Assembly: GCA_963277665.1 (NCBI GenBank)
Contig: OY728130.1
Coordinates: 1,360,578,393-1,360,642,392, forward strand
Origin: Viscum album
Taxonomy: Eukaryota > Streptophyta > Magnoliopsida > Santalales > Viscaceae
Direction: 5' to 3'
Length of the DNA stretch: 64,000 nucleotides
Part shown: piece by piece, positions 24,863 through 37,197 of the stretch
Layout: every line of letters begins with the position of its first letter
How positions within the stretch are numbered: the first letter of the stretch is position 1
Notes under the pieces: generated by a model
What the model was told of the DNA's origin: nothing
The model's database searches: none
The model's input: only the letters and a program-made list of their open reading frames with translations
Program-made: the position numbers and the translations under genes

Positions 24863-25745
24863 GGGGTGTTTTTTATTATTTTATTCATTAGTTTATTATT
24901 TTGGATTAAGAATATCAATAGTGTGGATTTTTATAACTATTTACAATAACTAGAGCAGATTATTTTGAGATAATTGCCACTTACATCATCCATGACTCAA
25001 ACATGACTCAAAAATTCATTTATTTACTTATAATGTTAAATACCGTAAATTATTGTATTTCACTATTCCCTAAAAATTCAAATATTTTAAAAAATCCTAA
25101 ACCTCAACCATTTTTTGATGTGTAGATTTTAAAAATGGACTCTATTTTATGAAAATAATTTTCTGAATATGATAAAATTACTTTTTAATTAAAATCATCA
25201 TTTATTTGAAAAATATCAATTTTAAAATTATAATTGATTTTATGAAACTTTGAAAAATTAATTAAGGTCTCATAAAATTATCTTATACTCATAATACAAA
25301 AAAATAATAATTTATGAATATATTATAAGAAAATAAATTTTCATTTAAATAATTATAATAATTATAAAATTATAAATAAACATTTACATTTCACAAAAAT
25401 ACCAATACTTAATTTATCATTTTTAAAACATTTATTTACTTATTAGATGATATAAATATATCATATTTTCATTCATCAGATACCTAAATTTTATTTATAC
25501 TTTCATAGATGACGTTACTATTCTATTAGCTAGTTTACTATTCCTAATGGTCACATTATTATTCCAACAATCAAGTTACTATTCTATTGGTATAGGATTC
25601 TTAATTTCTATAAATACCACTCATTTTATTCTTAAATTATGAAAATAATGTTTTTATTATGTTATTTGTGTGATGTATTTGTTTTATACTATATGAAATA
25701 ATTATAAGAATGGAATTTCCATTGATAAAATTCTGTGTTGTTACA
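24863..25745 (-). repeat. L2 3' LTR, proximal part (U3 side)
   Basis: Starts with the second copy of GGGGT (24863-24867) and then GTTTTTTATTATTTT, matching 49727 onward in the 5' LTR. It ends TTGTTACA at 25745, which on the minus strand is the LTR start TGTAACAACAC. Together with 8942-11125 the LTR is about 3.06 kb, the same as the other copy. Confidence 0.9.
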
Positions 25746-25760
25746 TTCTTCCCACCTTAT
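25746..25760 (-). other. L2 polypurine tract
   Basis: On the minus strand ATAAGGTGGGAAGAA directly precedes TGTAAC, the start of the 3' LTR. Confidence 0.75.
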
Positions 25761-25799
25761 AAAATTTTTCCCTCAAAATTTCATTTTACAAACTATGGT

Positions 25800-26777
25800 G
25801 AAAATAAGTGAGTATAATTCTCCTTCATTACTTCCTTTGGTTCAAATGTTTCCTATTCATACTTATGGTTCCACTATATTACTTTTACTAGGTGAGTAGT
25901 CTTGTTGCGTATAACTGTATCTCTATGGTCAAATATCTTCACTGGTTTCTCTTCATACAAGAGTTCATTCTCAAGTTTCATCACCTCTGGATTCAGTACA
26001 TCTGAGGGATTCAGTATGTACTTCCTCAAGAGGTATACATGGAATACATCATATACTTGAGACATGGTTGGTGTAAGTGTTAGTTGATAGGCCACAGCTC
26101 TGACACTATCAAGAATCTAGAAGGGGTCGATGTACTTGGGACTCAACTTTCCTTTCTTCCCAAATATCATGATCCTCTTCCATGTAGATATGTGGAGGAA
26201 TAACATGTATCTAACTATAAATTCTAGGTATCATTAAAAATTTTCTGTGTAGCTCTTCTGTCGGCTTTGGGCAGCCTAGAAATACTACTGAATGTTTTTC
26301 ACCTTTTCTACCATTTCTTTTCCCATTTTAGGTCCCAACAGATTTTTTCACCAACTTCATACCAAAATGTTGGTGTTCTACATATTTTCCCATAAAGGGT
26401 TTCATGTGGATCCATTTGGATGCTTGAGTGGAAACTATTATTGTATGAGAACTCGACCAGAGGTAGATGTTGGTCTCATCCTTCTTTGAAGTCCATAGAA
26501 CATGCTCTCAACATGTCTTCTAGTGTCTGAATATTCCACTCAAATTGACCATCATTGTGAGGATGATGAGCCATTATGAATTTCAGCTTGGTGTTTATAG
26601 AATGTTGGATACTTTTCCAGAACATGGAGGTAAATCTCAGGTCTCTATCGGCTATAATGGATAGTGGTACTCCATGTAGCCTCACCACTTTTTTATGTAT
26701 ATTCATGAAAGTTGTTTGAGTGAGAAGCCCTATTGAAATGAAATAAAGTGATATATATTTGTAAGATGGTACACAAC
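25800..26777 (-). pseudogene. L2 integrase C-terminal half and chromodomain
   Basis: Read from 26777 leftward. VYHLTN continues the sentence broken at 43797, then VRLHGVPLSIIADRDLRFTS with the second catalytic Asp, FIMAHHPHNDGQFEW with the Glu block (QFE), and LEDMLRACSMDFK. After a decayed stretch comes AYQLTLTPTMSQVYDVFHVY, then LLRKYILNPSD, LLYEEKPVKIFD and VKVI. A degenerate WNHKYE, stop, ETFEPKEVM closes the chromodomain-like segment near 25800. Chromodomains direct such integrases towards marked chromatin. In-frame stops occur between 26476 and 26095, so the protein is broken even without the L3b insertion. Confidence 0.87.
26773..26777. repeat. TSD of L3b, left copy
   Basis: ACAAC, identical to 43792-43796. 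Removing 26778-43796 rejoins the L2 integrase frame. Confidence 0.85.
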
Positions 26778-29700
26778 TTTAGAGACCCTAAGATTAAAGT
26801 GCATGGACATTACATTACTTTTGTGGAATACTTAATACATAACAAAAACAGACACACAAGGACTGTAATATTTTAGTGTCTTTGGAAACTTGGAACGTAA
26901 TCTTCTAATCATGGTGAAAGATCTTCAACATCTCCCATACAGATCTTCCACTTTTTGTTTCCTTACCTAAAACCTTTCCTTTAATCCTGGGGGAAAAGAA
27001 AAAATAAAAAGGGTGAGCTCAAATGCTCAGTAAGGGTAAACAAAAGAAATATCAATCACACCATATTCATCATAACATTTTGGAAATCTTAACCTGCAAA
27101 AGAGATCATAATTTCATAATCACGGGATAAATCATAGTAGTTAAATGTAATCTCAATAATCATATCTTAAAACATGAAACTTTGTGGCATACACACATAA
27201 TCATAGAGAATCATTTCTTATTATTCAAGACTTATTGCCAAGACTATCTTAGTGGACAAAGTCCATTTCTGAACCGAGTTCATTCCTCGTTTCAGTCCTG
27301 TTTCACTGAACCGATTTAACCTGCTGTTCCATCCATGTCTATCTCATGAGATATAAAATCTTTACCCAATGCATTGGATAGAGATATAGGTCTCACCCAT
27401 CTCATAATGATACCATTCTTTTGTGTGCCACAAAATCATAAACCATACATTATAGCATAACCCATGTAATAAAAATGGGAATCTTAAACATCGTAACATC
27501 ATAAAACAATTCATATAAGATAAAGGAATTCATAAAAATAATTCCATCACAACATAATCAAATCAATGTAATAATAGGGATAAAAACCGAACCCTTTATT
27601 ATCTTAGATGGAAAATAATTTTGATAAAACACTTGAACTCCATTCTTGAGGAAAATATCCTTTCTACTTCAAAAACACTTTTCCTTTCTTAACATTTCAT
27701 GCAATTCTAAACTAAAAGAATTTGATTAAAAATAACTTGAAAACTTGTAAAGTAAGCTTCTTGGAAATAATGTTTTAAAAATCCATTTATTCCGTATAAG
27801 TTAAAAAAAACATTCTTCTCGTACTTTTGTCAGAAAAGTCAAAAAGTACCTCGTGTGAAAAACGACAAAAGATTCCTTTCATATCTTTTACTAAAAACTC
27901 ACCGAAGGGTAAAATTGGATTTAAACAATTTTAGGTGGATTTAAATAATATTACATATTGAGTAAACATGGATGTGGATGATAAAATACACCCTAGTAAA
28001 TACCAAAGTATAAACAATCTCGGATAAAAATGAGATTGTGATATTTTCCCTTACCTTAGGTCTGATTTGCTTCGTAAGTGTCCGAACCTCCTGTATAATG
28101 ATTTAAATAATGTCATTGAATTATTCCAAAATCATAATATTTGTTATAATATCATATATGGCCATATTCTTAGCTTCTTATTAGTAATATTTCATTGCTA
28201 CTTGTCATTCGGGTGTTTATTACTTTTTGTTCTTATGCGTGTTTTGTCGAATAAATTCTTATTCTTCTCTTTAGGTTATAGATACCTCATTTCCAGAATG
28301 GAATTAGTGTAATATATATCATATTCATTCATTAAATTCATTTATATAATCATTATTCAATGAATATCATGTAGAATGAGTCACATCACATCGTGGAGAC
28401 GGTATTCCGTACGTACGCACGAGTGATGATATCGTTCTCATGATCGTGGGATTATATTGGAGTGTATGTATACTATTTAAGAATCAATATCACTTTAAAA
28501 TAATCATATATAGTTATTATTTACACCATTATACCCATCCAAGTAAGGTGGTGGTGGAAAATAGATTACACCATGGCCTGGAGATGGTATTCCGTACGTA
28601 CGCACGCGCGGTGATTTCGTTTTTCATAGGATGGATAGATGGTGAAATAGGGTTGTTTCATAATTATAATAACATAAAATTATATGAGTTATACTGATTT
28701 TATTACTTCATAATGAAACAACTAAAGAAGAATAAGTGGAAGAAGAATTAAAGTTGAAAGAATCGGTAACGGACAATACCTCTTATTTGAAGCGCCTCTT
28801 TGAGACCTAATATTAGGGCACTAAAATTGGTCTTTCAAGAATACCAAGACCTCTAGGATGTTTCTAGGGAAGTTTAGAAGATAATTTGGCATGGTTTGGA
28901 CTAGCTTTAAGGCTTAAAGTGGTGTGAGGAAGAGAGGGAGGAGGTGCCCTTTTATAAGGGAGGAGAGGGGCACCTTTGGAAAAACTAAAAATATTATTTT
29001 ATTATAAAGCCATATTCGGTTTTAAATAGCCACAAATTGATTTATTTCAAATTTAAGGTGGGGATGGGTCGAAATCATCTCATCCAATAGAATTTGGACA
29101 AGTTTAGTTTACTATTTTGACCTTATCATTTAGATTTAACTTTAAGTTAGATAATTTTACTTTTACCGTGTCTTTTTGTATTCTTACATTATAAGGTTAA
29201 TAAACTTACTATAACAAGCCAAAAGAACCCCAAGTTGTTTATTATTAATATACAAAACCTTATCTAAGTCATTTGGTCGAACCTTAGATTTTTAGGAATA
29301 CAATAACAATTAATAATATAATATTTGTTTTAAAAACTATTTTATGTCAATTTTGACACTATTTAGTAATTGATTTTTGTGAAAATCATAATAGGATGAT
29401 TAGTTCTAAAAAGTTAATTAAATCACTAATAACATGTAATATTAACCTATAAAATTATTGTAATTCATAAAAAGTTTAAAATTACATTTATTTGAGTATT
29501 TATAACATCAATTATGTCAATATTTCATTAATAGGATAATTACTGCATCATCTTTGTGTCATAAATAAATTAAATTATTTAATGTCTAAAAATTACAAAT
29601 AAAATACCATTATGTAGGAAATATTTTTAGATTTATAATGAATATTTATAGTTGAATTTATCTTATGTATAACCCTATTAAAAATTATTTACTTATTAAA

Positions 29701-30603
29701 CTTTGATTTTAACTATTTTAACCCTTCTTTAAATAAATTAATAATAAATGTCCTAATCTAATCCATGTGGGCCTAAATGGTCATATTTTATTCCTAAGTT
29801 TGTTTTTGTTCGAATTGAACTTATCCAATAGAATTATGACATGTGTTAGGGTAATAATAATATCAATTTTACCCTTAATTACCCTATTTAATTTTAACCG
29901 TGGTAAAAAAAAGTAAAAAGTTACTATTCACCCAAAATTATTTTCATCTCATTGAACCACATTTTACTTACTGAAATCAACCGTGTCTCTCAGATTTTTG
30001 AAATTCCATTCACAAAAGCGGTAAAATTAATTTTTATGTAAATTTACAAATTCTACTATGACGTGGGTAAAAGACGGTCAAAAGTTCAATAAAATTTTTA
30101 TATATCTAAAATTATTATAAAATGACTCCAATGAATTACATTGAACTTATATAGGTATTATGTATCAATTTTGACCCAAAATAAATTTAAATAAAATAAA
30201 TAATTATTTAAATAAAAAGTTGGTTTTTAAATAGTAACCTAGTGTTTTCACTATTCATCAAAAATTAAAAGTTTTCAGAAAAATACCAAAATTTCACCAT
30301 AGTCTAATTTCGATATTCCGAATCCAAAAATGAATTCCATTTTCAAAAATAAAATTTATAAAATTTCAAAAAGTGGGTATTACTATTCATAATGGCTAGT
30401 TTTAATAATATTTTAATAGCATATTGTTGTTTAGTGAAACTCGGTATTGCGTACAACACACGCTATCGTGGAAGGTAGCGCTTGCGTGTAATGCAAGCCA
30501 AGTCAGGTATGCGTGTTGTGCAAGCTCCTTTTGGTGTAGCGTACAACACAAGACATTAATAAAATTAAAAAGACTATTTTTCGTAAAATCTTGGGGTGTT
30601 ACA
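26778..30603 (-). repeat. L3b LTR 1
   Basis: Plus-strand ends are TTTAGAGACCCTAAG and GGGGTGTTACA. On the minus strand it begins TGTAACACCCC, typical of plant gypsy LTRs. TTTATAAG at about 28951 gives a minus-strand TATA box (CTTATAAAAGG). Two GGTATTCCGTACGTACGCACG blocks (28401 and 28587) and one related block (30446) are present. Confidence 0.92.
28940..28979 (-). promoter_or_regulatory. TATA box within an inverted repeat, L3b LTR 1
   Basis: AGGTGCCC ... GGGCACC arms surround CTTTTATAAGGG, so the minus-strand TATA box lies inside an 8-bp inverted repeat. The same arrangement recurs at about 35537-35570 and 42130-42163 in the other LTRs. Promoter role is inferred. Confidence 0.6.
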
Positions 30604-30622
30604 TTCTACCCCCCTTAAAATG
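30604..30622 (-). other. L3b polypurine tract, unit 1
   Basis: On the minus strand TTTTAAGGGGGGTAGAA precedes TGTAACACCCC. The unit 2 copy is at 37198-37216. Confidence 0.85.
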
Positions 30623-32014
30623 AATTTCGCCCTCGAAATTTGTCGGGGTTATAAATGGTTTACTACTCGAAAGTTTCTTTAATAGAAACCCACATCATAA
30701 AAAGGAATACCAAAACTTGGCTTTAAAAACTAAAGTATGAAATGTAACGGTTACCCAAATTAACTAATCACTAGGTTTCCACATAGGAGAACATAGGTGA
30801 AAATATGGATATGGAAGAGAAATCTAACCGTCATGTTCTAATGGAGAGTGGTAGAGAACATGGCTATGAAAAATACAACAATAAAAAAGCCATAAATTTT
30901 TGATGATCTAGGGTACCATCTGATTCATCGGATATAAGGGCACTAGGACAACTTTTTTGGTTTTCAAGATCATTTTCCTAAAGTTGAAGAATTTGAATTA
31001 GAATAAATACTTACTTTATTTTGGTACAATCTCACTGTTGTTCATGCTTTGAACAATTTCCACTTCATCTCTTAAATAAATGAAGTTGAATTTGTTATTC
31101 GTGAAGTGTTAACAGATCATGTGATAGAATGATGGGTCATTCCATCTATTTCAAACAAAAAGTTAGAAAAAGTTATCAAATATAAATAAGTCCATATATG
31201 GTGAGGTTAATCGTATACAATTCCAAAAATGAACTTATACTTCATATATCATACCACGTAATAAAATAAAACTAGTTTCTACTAAACAGGGACTTCCTGT
31301 AGGCCAGTGGTAGGCGATAAAGGCCAGTCGCACTTCGATTGTGGGTTCGATTCCCATAGCCTTGTCTGACGCGATGGGTTGTCGCCCGTCCTACAGGTTG
31401 TCCTTTTTCTAAAGCTATATTACTATAACAACCCATCAATAATATCGAAAAAAGTTTTATCCTTAAACAATACTAACTTATGTCCAACATAATTTATTCC
31501 AATCTTTAGGCTTATCTAAAATACTTCGGTCCAAGCACATAGTATAAAGAAAATTATTACTTAAAATGTCACATAACAATCACGTGAATGCCATCATTTA
31601 TCCCCCATATATCATAAGATATATCTTGTTGGTCAAATTAAAAACATGTGAATACCTTAATTATGTATTCTCTTGAAGAATGAATACCCATTGAACCTTA
31701 GTGAAAACATGAATGCAGTTAAAAGTTAACACTTTCCACAAACCAAAATCCTCAAAATTATTTATACTCAAACCATGATATCACTTAGTCCTTATATCCA
31801 TCATGAGCTCATGAATACAATCAAACATCTCATTATCTTCTTATCCCTTGATTATGTGCATATCATCTACTTACCAAAAATATCTCAATCACTTTCCATG
31901 GTTACCGGTACCATAAAATTATTGAAAACCACAATAGACCAATACATAAATATTCCAATATTCCACGATACTATATACAACATTATTTTGGAATCCCATT
32001 ACATAAACACTTAA
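30623..32014 (-). other. Non-coding 3' half of L3b internal unit 1
   Basis: About 1.4 kb between gag and polypurine tract, where a full gypsy element would carry pol. I find no pol motif in any frame. It contains the tRNA-like module at 31289-31408 and is otherwise AT-rich and featureless. Confidence 0.7.
31289..31408 (+). ncRNA. tRNA-like (SINE-like) module with A box, B box and T-run, copy 1
   Basis: TAGGCCAGTGG at 31300-31310 resembles an RNA polymerase III A box. GGTTCGATTCC at 31344-31354 is an exact B box within a 5-bp T-arm-like stem (GTGGG/CCCAT). TTTTT at about 31404 could terminate transcription. Outer arms GGACTTCCTGTAGG (31290-31303) and CCTACAGGTTGTCC (31390-31403) are complementary at 12 of 14 positions, so the whole module could fold closed. 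No acceptor CCA, and the anticodon arm is not recognisable. It could be a tRNA-derived SINE captured by the element. Transcription is inferred. Confidence 0.6.
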
Positions 32015-33133
32015 TCATTCCACCACATCATTGTCATATTCAACATCGCCAATAGTGATTGCATGTAAATTCCCTTTGTCCTTTTCTTTAAGTGGTTTCT
32101 CATGTCGATCATCATTAACCCTTAGATTAGGGCATTGATTAGCATAACGCCCCATTTCATTGCACTTGAAGAATTGAAGTGTTGTTGGTGCATTCTCTGC
32201 AGTCTTTTCTTTATTCACACCATTAGCAACCCTTTTTCTATTACTTCGACACTCAGTTGCTCAATGACCTTCTTTTCTACACTTAAAATATTTTCTAGTC
32301 CCTTTAATACAATCTCCACCATGCTTCTTTCCACACTTTGAGCATAAGGAAACATTCATTTTCTTTTCACTATTATTCTGATATTTCTCCTTGAACTCCA
32401 TCTTTCGTTTCTTGTCAAAACCATGAGATGGATATGTAACACCAACTTCCATTTCTACCTTAATAGCACAGTGCACAATTTCTTCATAGCTACTGAAGTC
32501 TCTTAGAGCTAATTCCCTTCAAATATTTGGTTTTAATCCACTGAAGAATCGATCAACTTTACTTTCAGGTTGGATGATAAAACCAGATACATACCTTTCA
32601 AGCCTTGTAAAATTCGCTTCGTATATACCAACAGATTCATCATCCTTTTTCTTTAGTTCAAGAAACTCCTTCTCCATCTTTGTTCGAAGAATACGAGGGA
32701 AGTACTTATTGAAAAATAAGTTCTTGAACTCGTCCCATTCAATGGACTCAATTTCATCTCTTGGCCTCGTATTCTTGATAAGATTCCACCATTGATCAGC
32801 TTCACCTTCCAAACGATATACTGCTAAGATGACTTTATCATGTTCAGAACATTGAAGAACTAAAAATATCTTTTCAGTGGTACTGATCTATTGTTCAGCA
32901 ACAAGTGGATCAGAAGACCCACTGAAAGAAGGTGGGCGTTGACTCATGAAGGACTCAATAGAATATTGTTCCCTTCTTTGCTCATTTGGAAGTCCAGAAT
33001 GATTCATAGCTTGTGTAAGTATAGCAATAAGATTTTGCACTCCATCTCCCATAACATTTGTTTGTTCATGAGGAAAATCATTGCATTGTCCATTACATTG
33101 ATCAACACGATTCCTTCGGGTTCCAGCCATCAT
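32015..33133 (-). pseudogene. L3b gag, unit 1 (four stops)
   Basis: Minus-strand Gag frame from ATG at 33133. It reads MMAGTRRNRVDQ, GDGVQNLIAILTQAMNHS, PPSFSGSSDPLVAEQ, then a TAG where unit 2 has Trp, then LEGEADQWWNLIKNTRP, FNKYFPRILRTKMEKEF and FFSGLKPNI, followed by a TGA shared with unit 2. The C-terminal part holds CSKCGKKHGGDC, a knuckle with Arg in place of Gly (FKCRKEGH, stop), and FKCNEMGRYANQC. It ends DNDVVE and TGA. Length would be about 370 residues, a complete Gag. It resembles the L2 Gag. Confidence 0.88.
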
Positions 33134-33360
33134 CTAAAACCCAAAAAGAATAGTGTGAGAGGCAAAAATCACGCTAGGGAAAACAACATAATAAAGGTGG
33201 AGTACCTTCAATATCTAACATCTTAGGTTACCAAAATTCTAGTACTATAAAATATACTTATACTTAACCTTAGGGACATCCCTAGACATACCTTAGAAAT
33301 ATCTCTAGGGATCTCACTAAAGTTCTCGCATCCCAGTTTCCAAAGGTTAACTAAACCTCC

Positions 33361-33373
33361 CTTTGATACCAAC
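33361..33373 (-). other. L3b primer-binding site, unit 1
   Basis: On the minus strand GTTGGTATCAAAG follows LTR 2 and matches the initiator-Met tRNA primer site. The unit 2 copy is at 39955-39967. Confidence 0.78.
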
Positions 33374-36300
33374 TGTAGAGACCCTAAGCTTATCATACAT
33401 GGACATTACATTACTTTATCAGAATACTTAATACATAACAAAAACAGACACACAAGGATCGTAATAGTTTAGTGTCTTTGGAAACATGGAATGTAATCTT
33501 CTAATCATGGTGAAATATCTTCAACATCTCCCATAAAGATCTTCCACTTTTTGTTTCCTTACATAAAACCTTTCTTTTAATCCTGGGGGAAAAGAAAACA
33601 TAAAAATGGTGAGATCAAATGCTCAGTAAGGGTAAAAAAAAAGAAATATCAATCACACCATATTCATCATAACATTTTGGAAATCTTAACCTGCAAAAGA
33701 GATCATAATTTAATAATCATGGGATAAATCATAGTAGTTAAATGTAATCCCAATAATCATATCTTAAAACATGAAACTTTGTGGCATACACACATAATCA
33801 TAGAGAATCATTTCTTATTATTCAATACTCATTGCCAAGACTATCTTAGTGGACAAAGTCCATTTCTGAACTGAGTTTATTCCTCATTTCAGTCTTGTTT
33901 CACTGAACCGGTTTAACCTGTCGTTCCATCCATGTCTATCTCATGAGATATAAAATCTTTACCCAATGCATTGGAGGGAGATATAGGTCTCACCCATCTC
34001 ATAATGATACCATTATTATGTGTGCCACAAAATCATAAACCATACATCATATCATAACCCATGTAATCAAAATGGGAATCTTAAACATCGTGACATCATA
34101 AAACAATTCATATAAGATAAAGGAATTCATAAAAATAATTCCATCACAACATAATCAAATAAATGTAATAATAGGGATAAAACAGAACCCTTTATTATCT
34201 TAGATGGAAAATAATTTTGATAAAACACTTGAACTCCATTCTTGAGGAAAATATCCTTTCTACTTCGAAAACATTTTTCCTTTATTAACATGTTATACAA
34301 TTATAAAATAAAAGAGGTTGATTAAAAATAACTTGAAAACTTGTAAAGGAAGATTCTTGGAAATAATGTTTTAAAAATCCATTCATGCCGTATAAGTTAA
34401 AAAACATTCTTCTCGTACTTTTGTCGAAAAAGTCAAAAAGTACCTTGTGCGAAAAACGACAAAAGATTCCTTTCATATCTTTTACTAAAAACTCACCGAA
34501 GGGAAAAATTGGATTTAAAAAATTGTATGTGGATGGAAATAATATTACATATTGAGGAAACATGGATGTGGATGATAAAATACACCCTAGTAAATACCAA
34601 AGTATAAACAATCTCGGATAAAAATGAGATTGTGATATTTTCCCTTACCTTAGGTCTGATTTGCTTCGTAAGTGTCCGAACCTCCTATATAATGATTTAA
34701 ATAATGTCATTGACTTATTCCAGAATCATACTCTTTGTTATAATATCATATATGTCCATATTCTTAGCTTCTTATTAGTAATATTTCATTGCTACTTGTT
34801 ATTCGGGTGTTTATTACTTTTTGTTCTTATGCGTGTTTTGTCGAATAAATTCTTATTCTTATCTTTAGGTTATAGATACCTCATTTCTATAATGTAATTA
34901 GGGTATTATATATCATATTAATTCATTCAATTCATTTATATAATCATTATGCAATGAAGATCATGTAGAATGAGTCGCATCACATCGTGGAGGCGGTATT
35001 CCGTACGTACGCACGAGTGATGATATCGTTCCCATGATCGTGGGATTATATTTGAGTGTATGTATACTATTTCAGAATCAATATAAATTTACAATAATCA
35101 TATATATTTATTATTTACACCATTATTCCCATCCAATTAAGGTGGTTGTGGAAAATAGATTACACCACGGTGTGGAGACGGTATTGCGTACGTACGCACG
35201 TGCGGTGATTTCGTTTTCCGTAGGATGGATATATGGTGAAATAGGGTTATTTCATACTTATAATAACATACCATTATATGAGTTATACTGATGTTATTAT
35301 TTCATAATGAAACAACTAAAGAAGAATAAGTGGAACAAGAAATAAAGTTGAAAGAATCGCTAACGGACATTACCTCTTCTTTGAAGCCCCTCTTTGAGAC
35401 CTCCTCTTAGGGTACTAAAATTGGTCTTTGAAGATGACCAGGACCTCTAGGATGTTTCTATAGAAGTGGAGAAGAGAATTTTGTAGGGGTTTTCTGAGCT
35501 TGAAGGCTCAAAGTGGTGTGAGGAAGAGAGGGAGGAGGTGCCCTTTTATAAGGGAGGAGAGGGGCACCTTTGGAAAAACTAAAAATATTATTTTATTATA
35601 AAACCATATTCAGTTTTAAATATTTCCAAATTTATTTATTTCGAAGATAAGGTGGAGATGGGTAGAAATAATCTCATCCAATATAATTTGGACAAGTTTA
35701 GTTTACTATTTTAACTATATCATTTAGATTTAACTTTAAGTTAGATAATTTTACTTTTACCGTGTCTTTTTGTGTTCTTACACTATAAGGTTAATAAACT
35801 TACTATAACAAGCCAAACGGACCCCAAGTTGTTTATTATTAATATATATAACCTTATCTAAGTCATTTTGATGAACCTTAGTTTTTTAGGAATAAAATAA
35901 CAATTAATAATATAATATTTGTTTTAAAAACTATTTTATGTCAATTTTGACACGATTTAGTAATTGATTTTTGTGAAAATCATAACAGAATTATTAGTTC
36001 TAAAAAAGTTAACTAAATCAATACTAACACGTAATATTAACCTATAAAAGTATTGTAATTCATAAAAAGTTTCAAATTACATTTATTTGGGTATTTATAA
36101 CATCAATTATGTCAATATTTCATTATAATATAATTACTGCATCATCTTTGTGTCATAAATAAATTAAATTATTTAAGGTCTAAAAATTACAAATAAAATA
36201 TCATTATGTATTAAATCTTTTTAGATTTCTAATGAATATTTATAGTCGAATTTATCTTATTTATAACCCTATTAAAAATTATTTACTTATTAAACTTTGA

Positions 36301-37197
36301 TTTTAACTATTTTAACCCTTCTTTAAATAAATTAATCATAAATGTCCGAATCTAATACATGTGGGCCTAAATGGTCATATTTTATTCCTAAGGTTGTTTT
36401 TGGTCTAATTTCACTTATTCAATAAAATTAGGACATGTGTTAGGGTAATAATAATATCATTTTTACCCTTAATTACCCTATTTACTTTTAACCGTGGTAA
36501 AAAAAAGTAAAAAGTTACTATTCAACAAAAATTATTTTCATCTCATAGAACCACATTTTACTTATTGACATCAATCGTGTCTCTCGGATTTTTGAAATTC
36601 CATTCACAAAAGTGGTAAAATTAAGTTTTATGTAAATTTGCAAATTCTCCTAGGAGGTGGGTAAAATATGGTCAAAAGTTCAATATAATTTTTATATATC
36701 TAAAATTATTATAAAATGACTCCAATGAATTACATTGAAATTATATAGGTATTATGTATAAATTTTGACCTAAAATAAATTTAAATAAAATAAATAATTA
36801 TTTAAATAAAAAGTTTGTTTTTACATAGTAACCTAGTGTTTTCACTACTCATCAAAAATTGAAAGTTTTCAGAAAAATACCAAAATTTCACCATAGGCTA
36901 ATTTAGATATTCCGAATCCAAGAATGAATTCCATTCTCAAAAATAAAATTTATAAAATTTCAAAAATTGGGTATTACTATTCATAACAGCTAGTTTTAAT
37001 AATATTTTAATAGCATATCGTTTTTTAGCGAAACTCGGTATTGCGTACAACACACGCTATCGTGGAAGGTCATTCTTGTGTGTAATGCAAGACAAGTCAG
37101 GGATGTGTGTTGTGCAAGCTCCTTTTGGTGTAGCGTACAACAAAAGACATTAATAAAATTAAAAAGAATATTTTTCGTAAAATCTTGGGGTGTTACA
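33374..37197 (-). repeat. L3b LTR 2 (shared middle LTR)
   Basis: Starts TGTAGAGACCCTAAG and ends GGGGTGTTACA, 3824 bp. It is collinear with LTR 1 and LTR 3 and has the same TATA hairpin (about 35537) and GTACGTAC blocks (34997, 35183). It serves as 5' LTR for unit 1 and 3' LTR for unit 2. Confidence 0.92.

Noticed and set aside
28440..28697. Plus-strand ORFs repeated in each L3b LTR (28067, 28440, 34661, 35034, 41733)
   Set aside because: Their conservation reflects the LTR repeat itself. They run against the element orientation and show no protein-like features.
30424..30618. Cys-rich ORF near the end of L3b LTR 1 (also 43615-43938)
   Set aside because: It lies in LTR sequence with inverted GCGTACAACAC motifs. 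The second one runs over the insertion junction into antisense L2 integrase.
31289..31408. A functional tRNA gene
   Set aside because: The B box is good, but no anticodon arm or proper acceptor stem can be drawn. I keep it only as a tRNA-like or SINE-like module.
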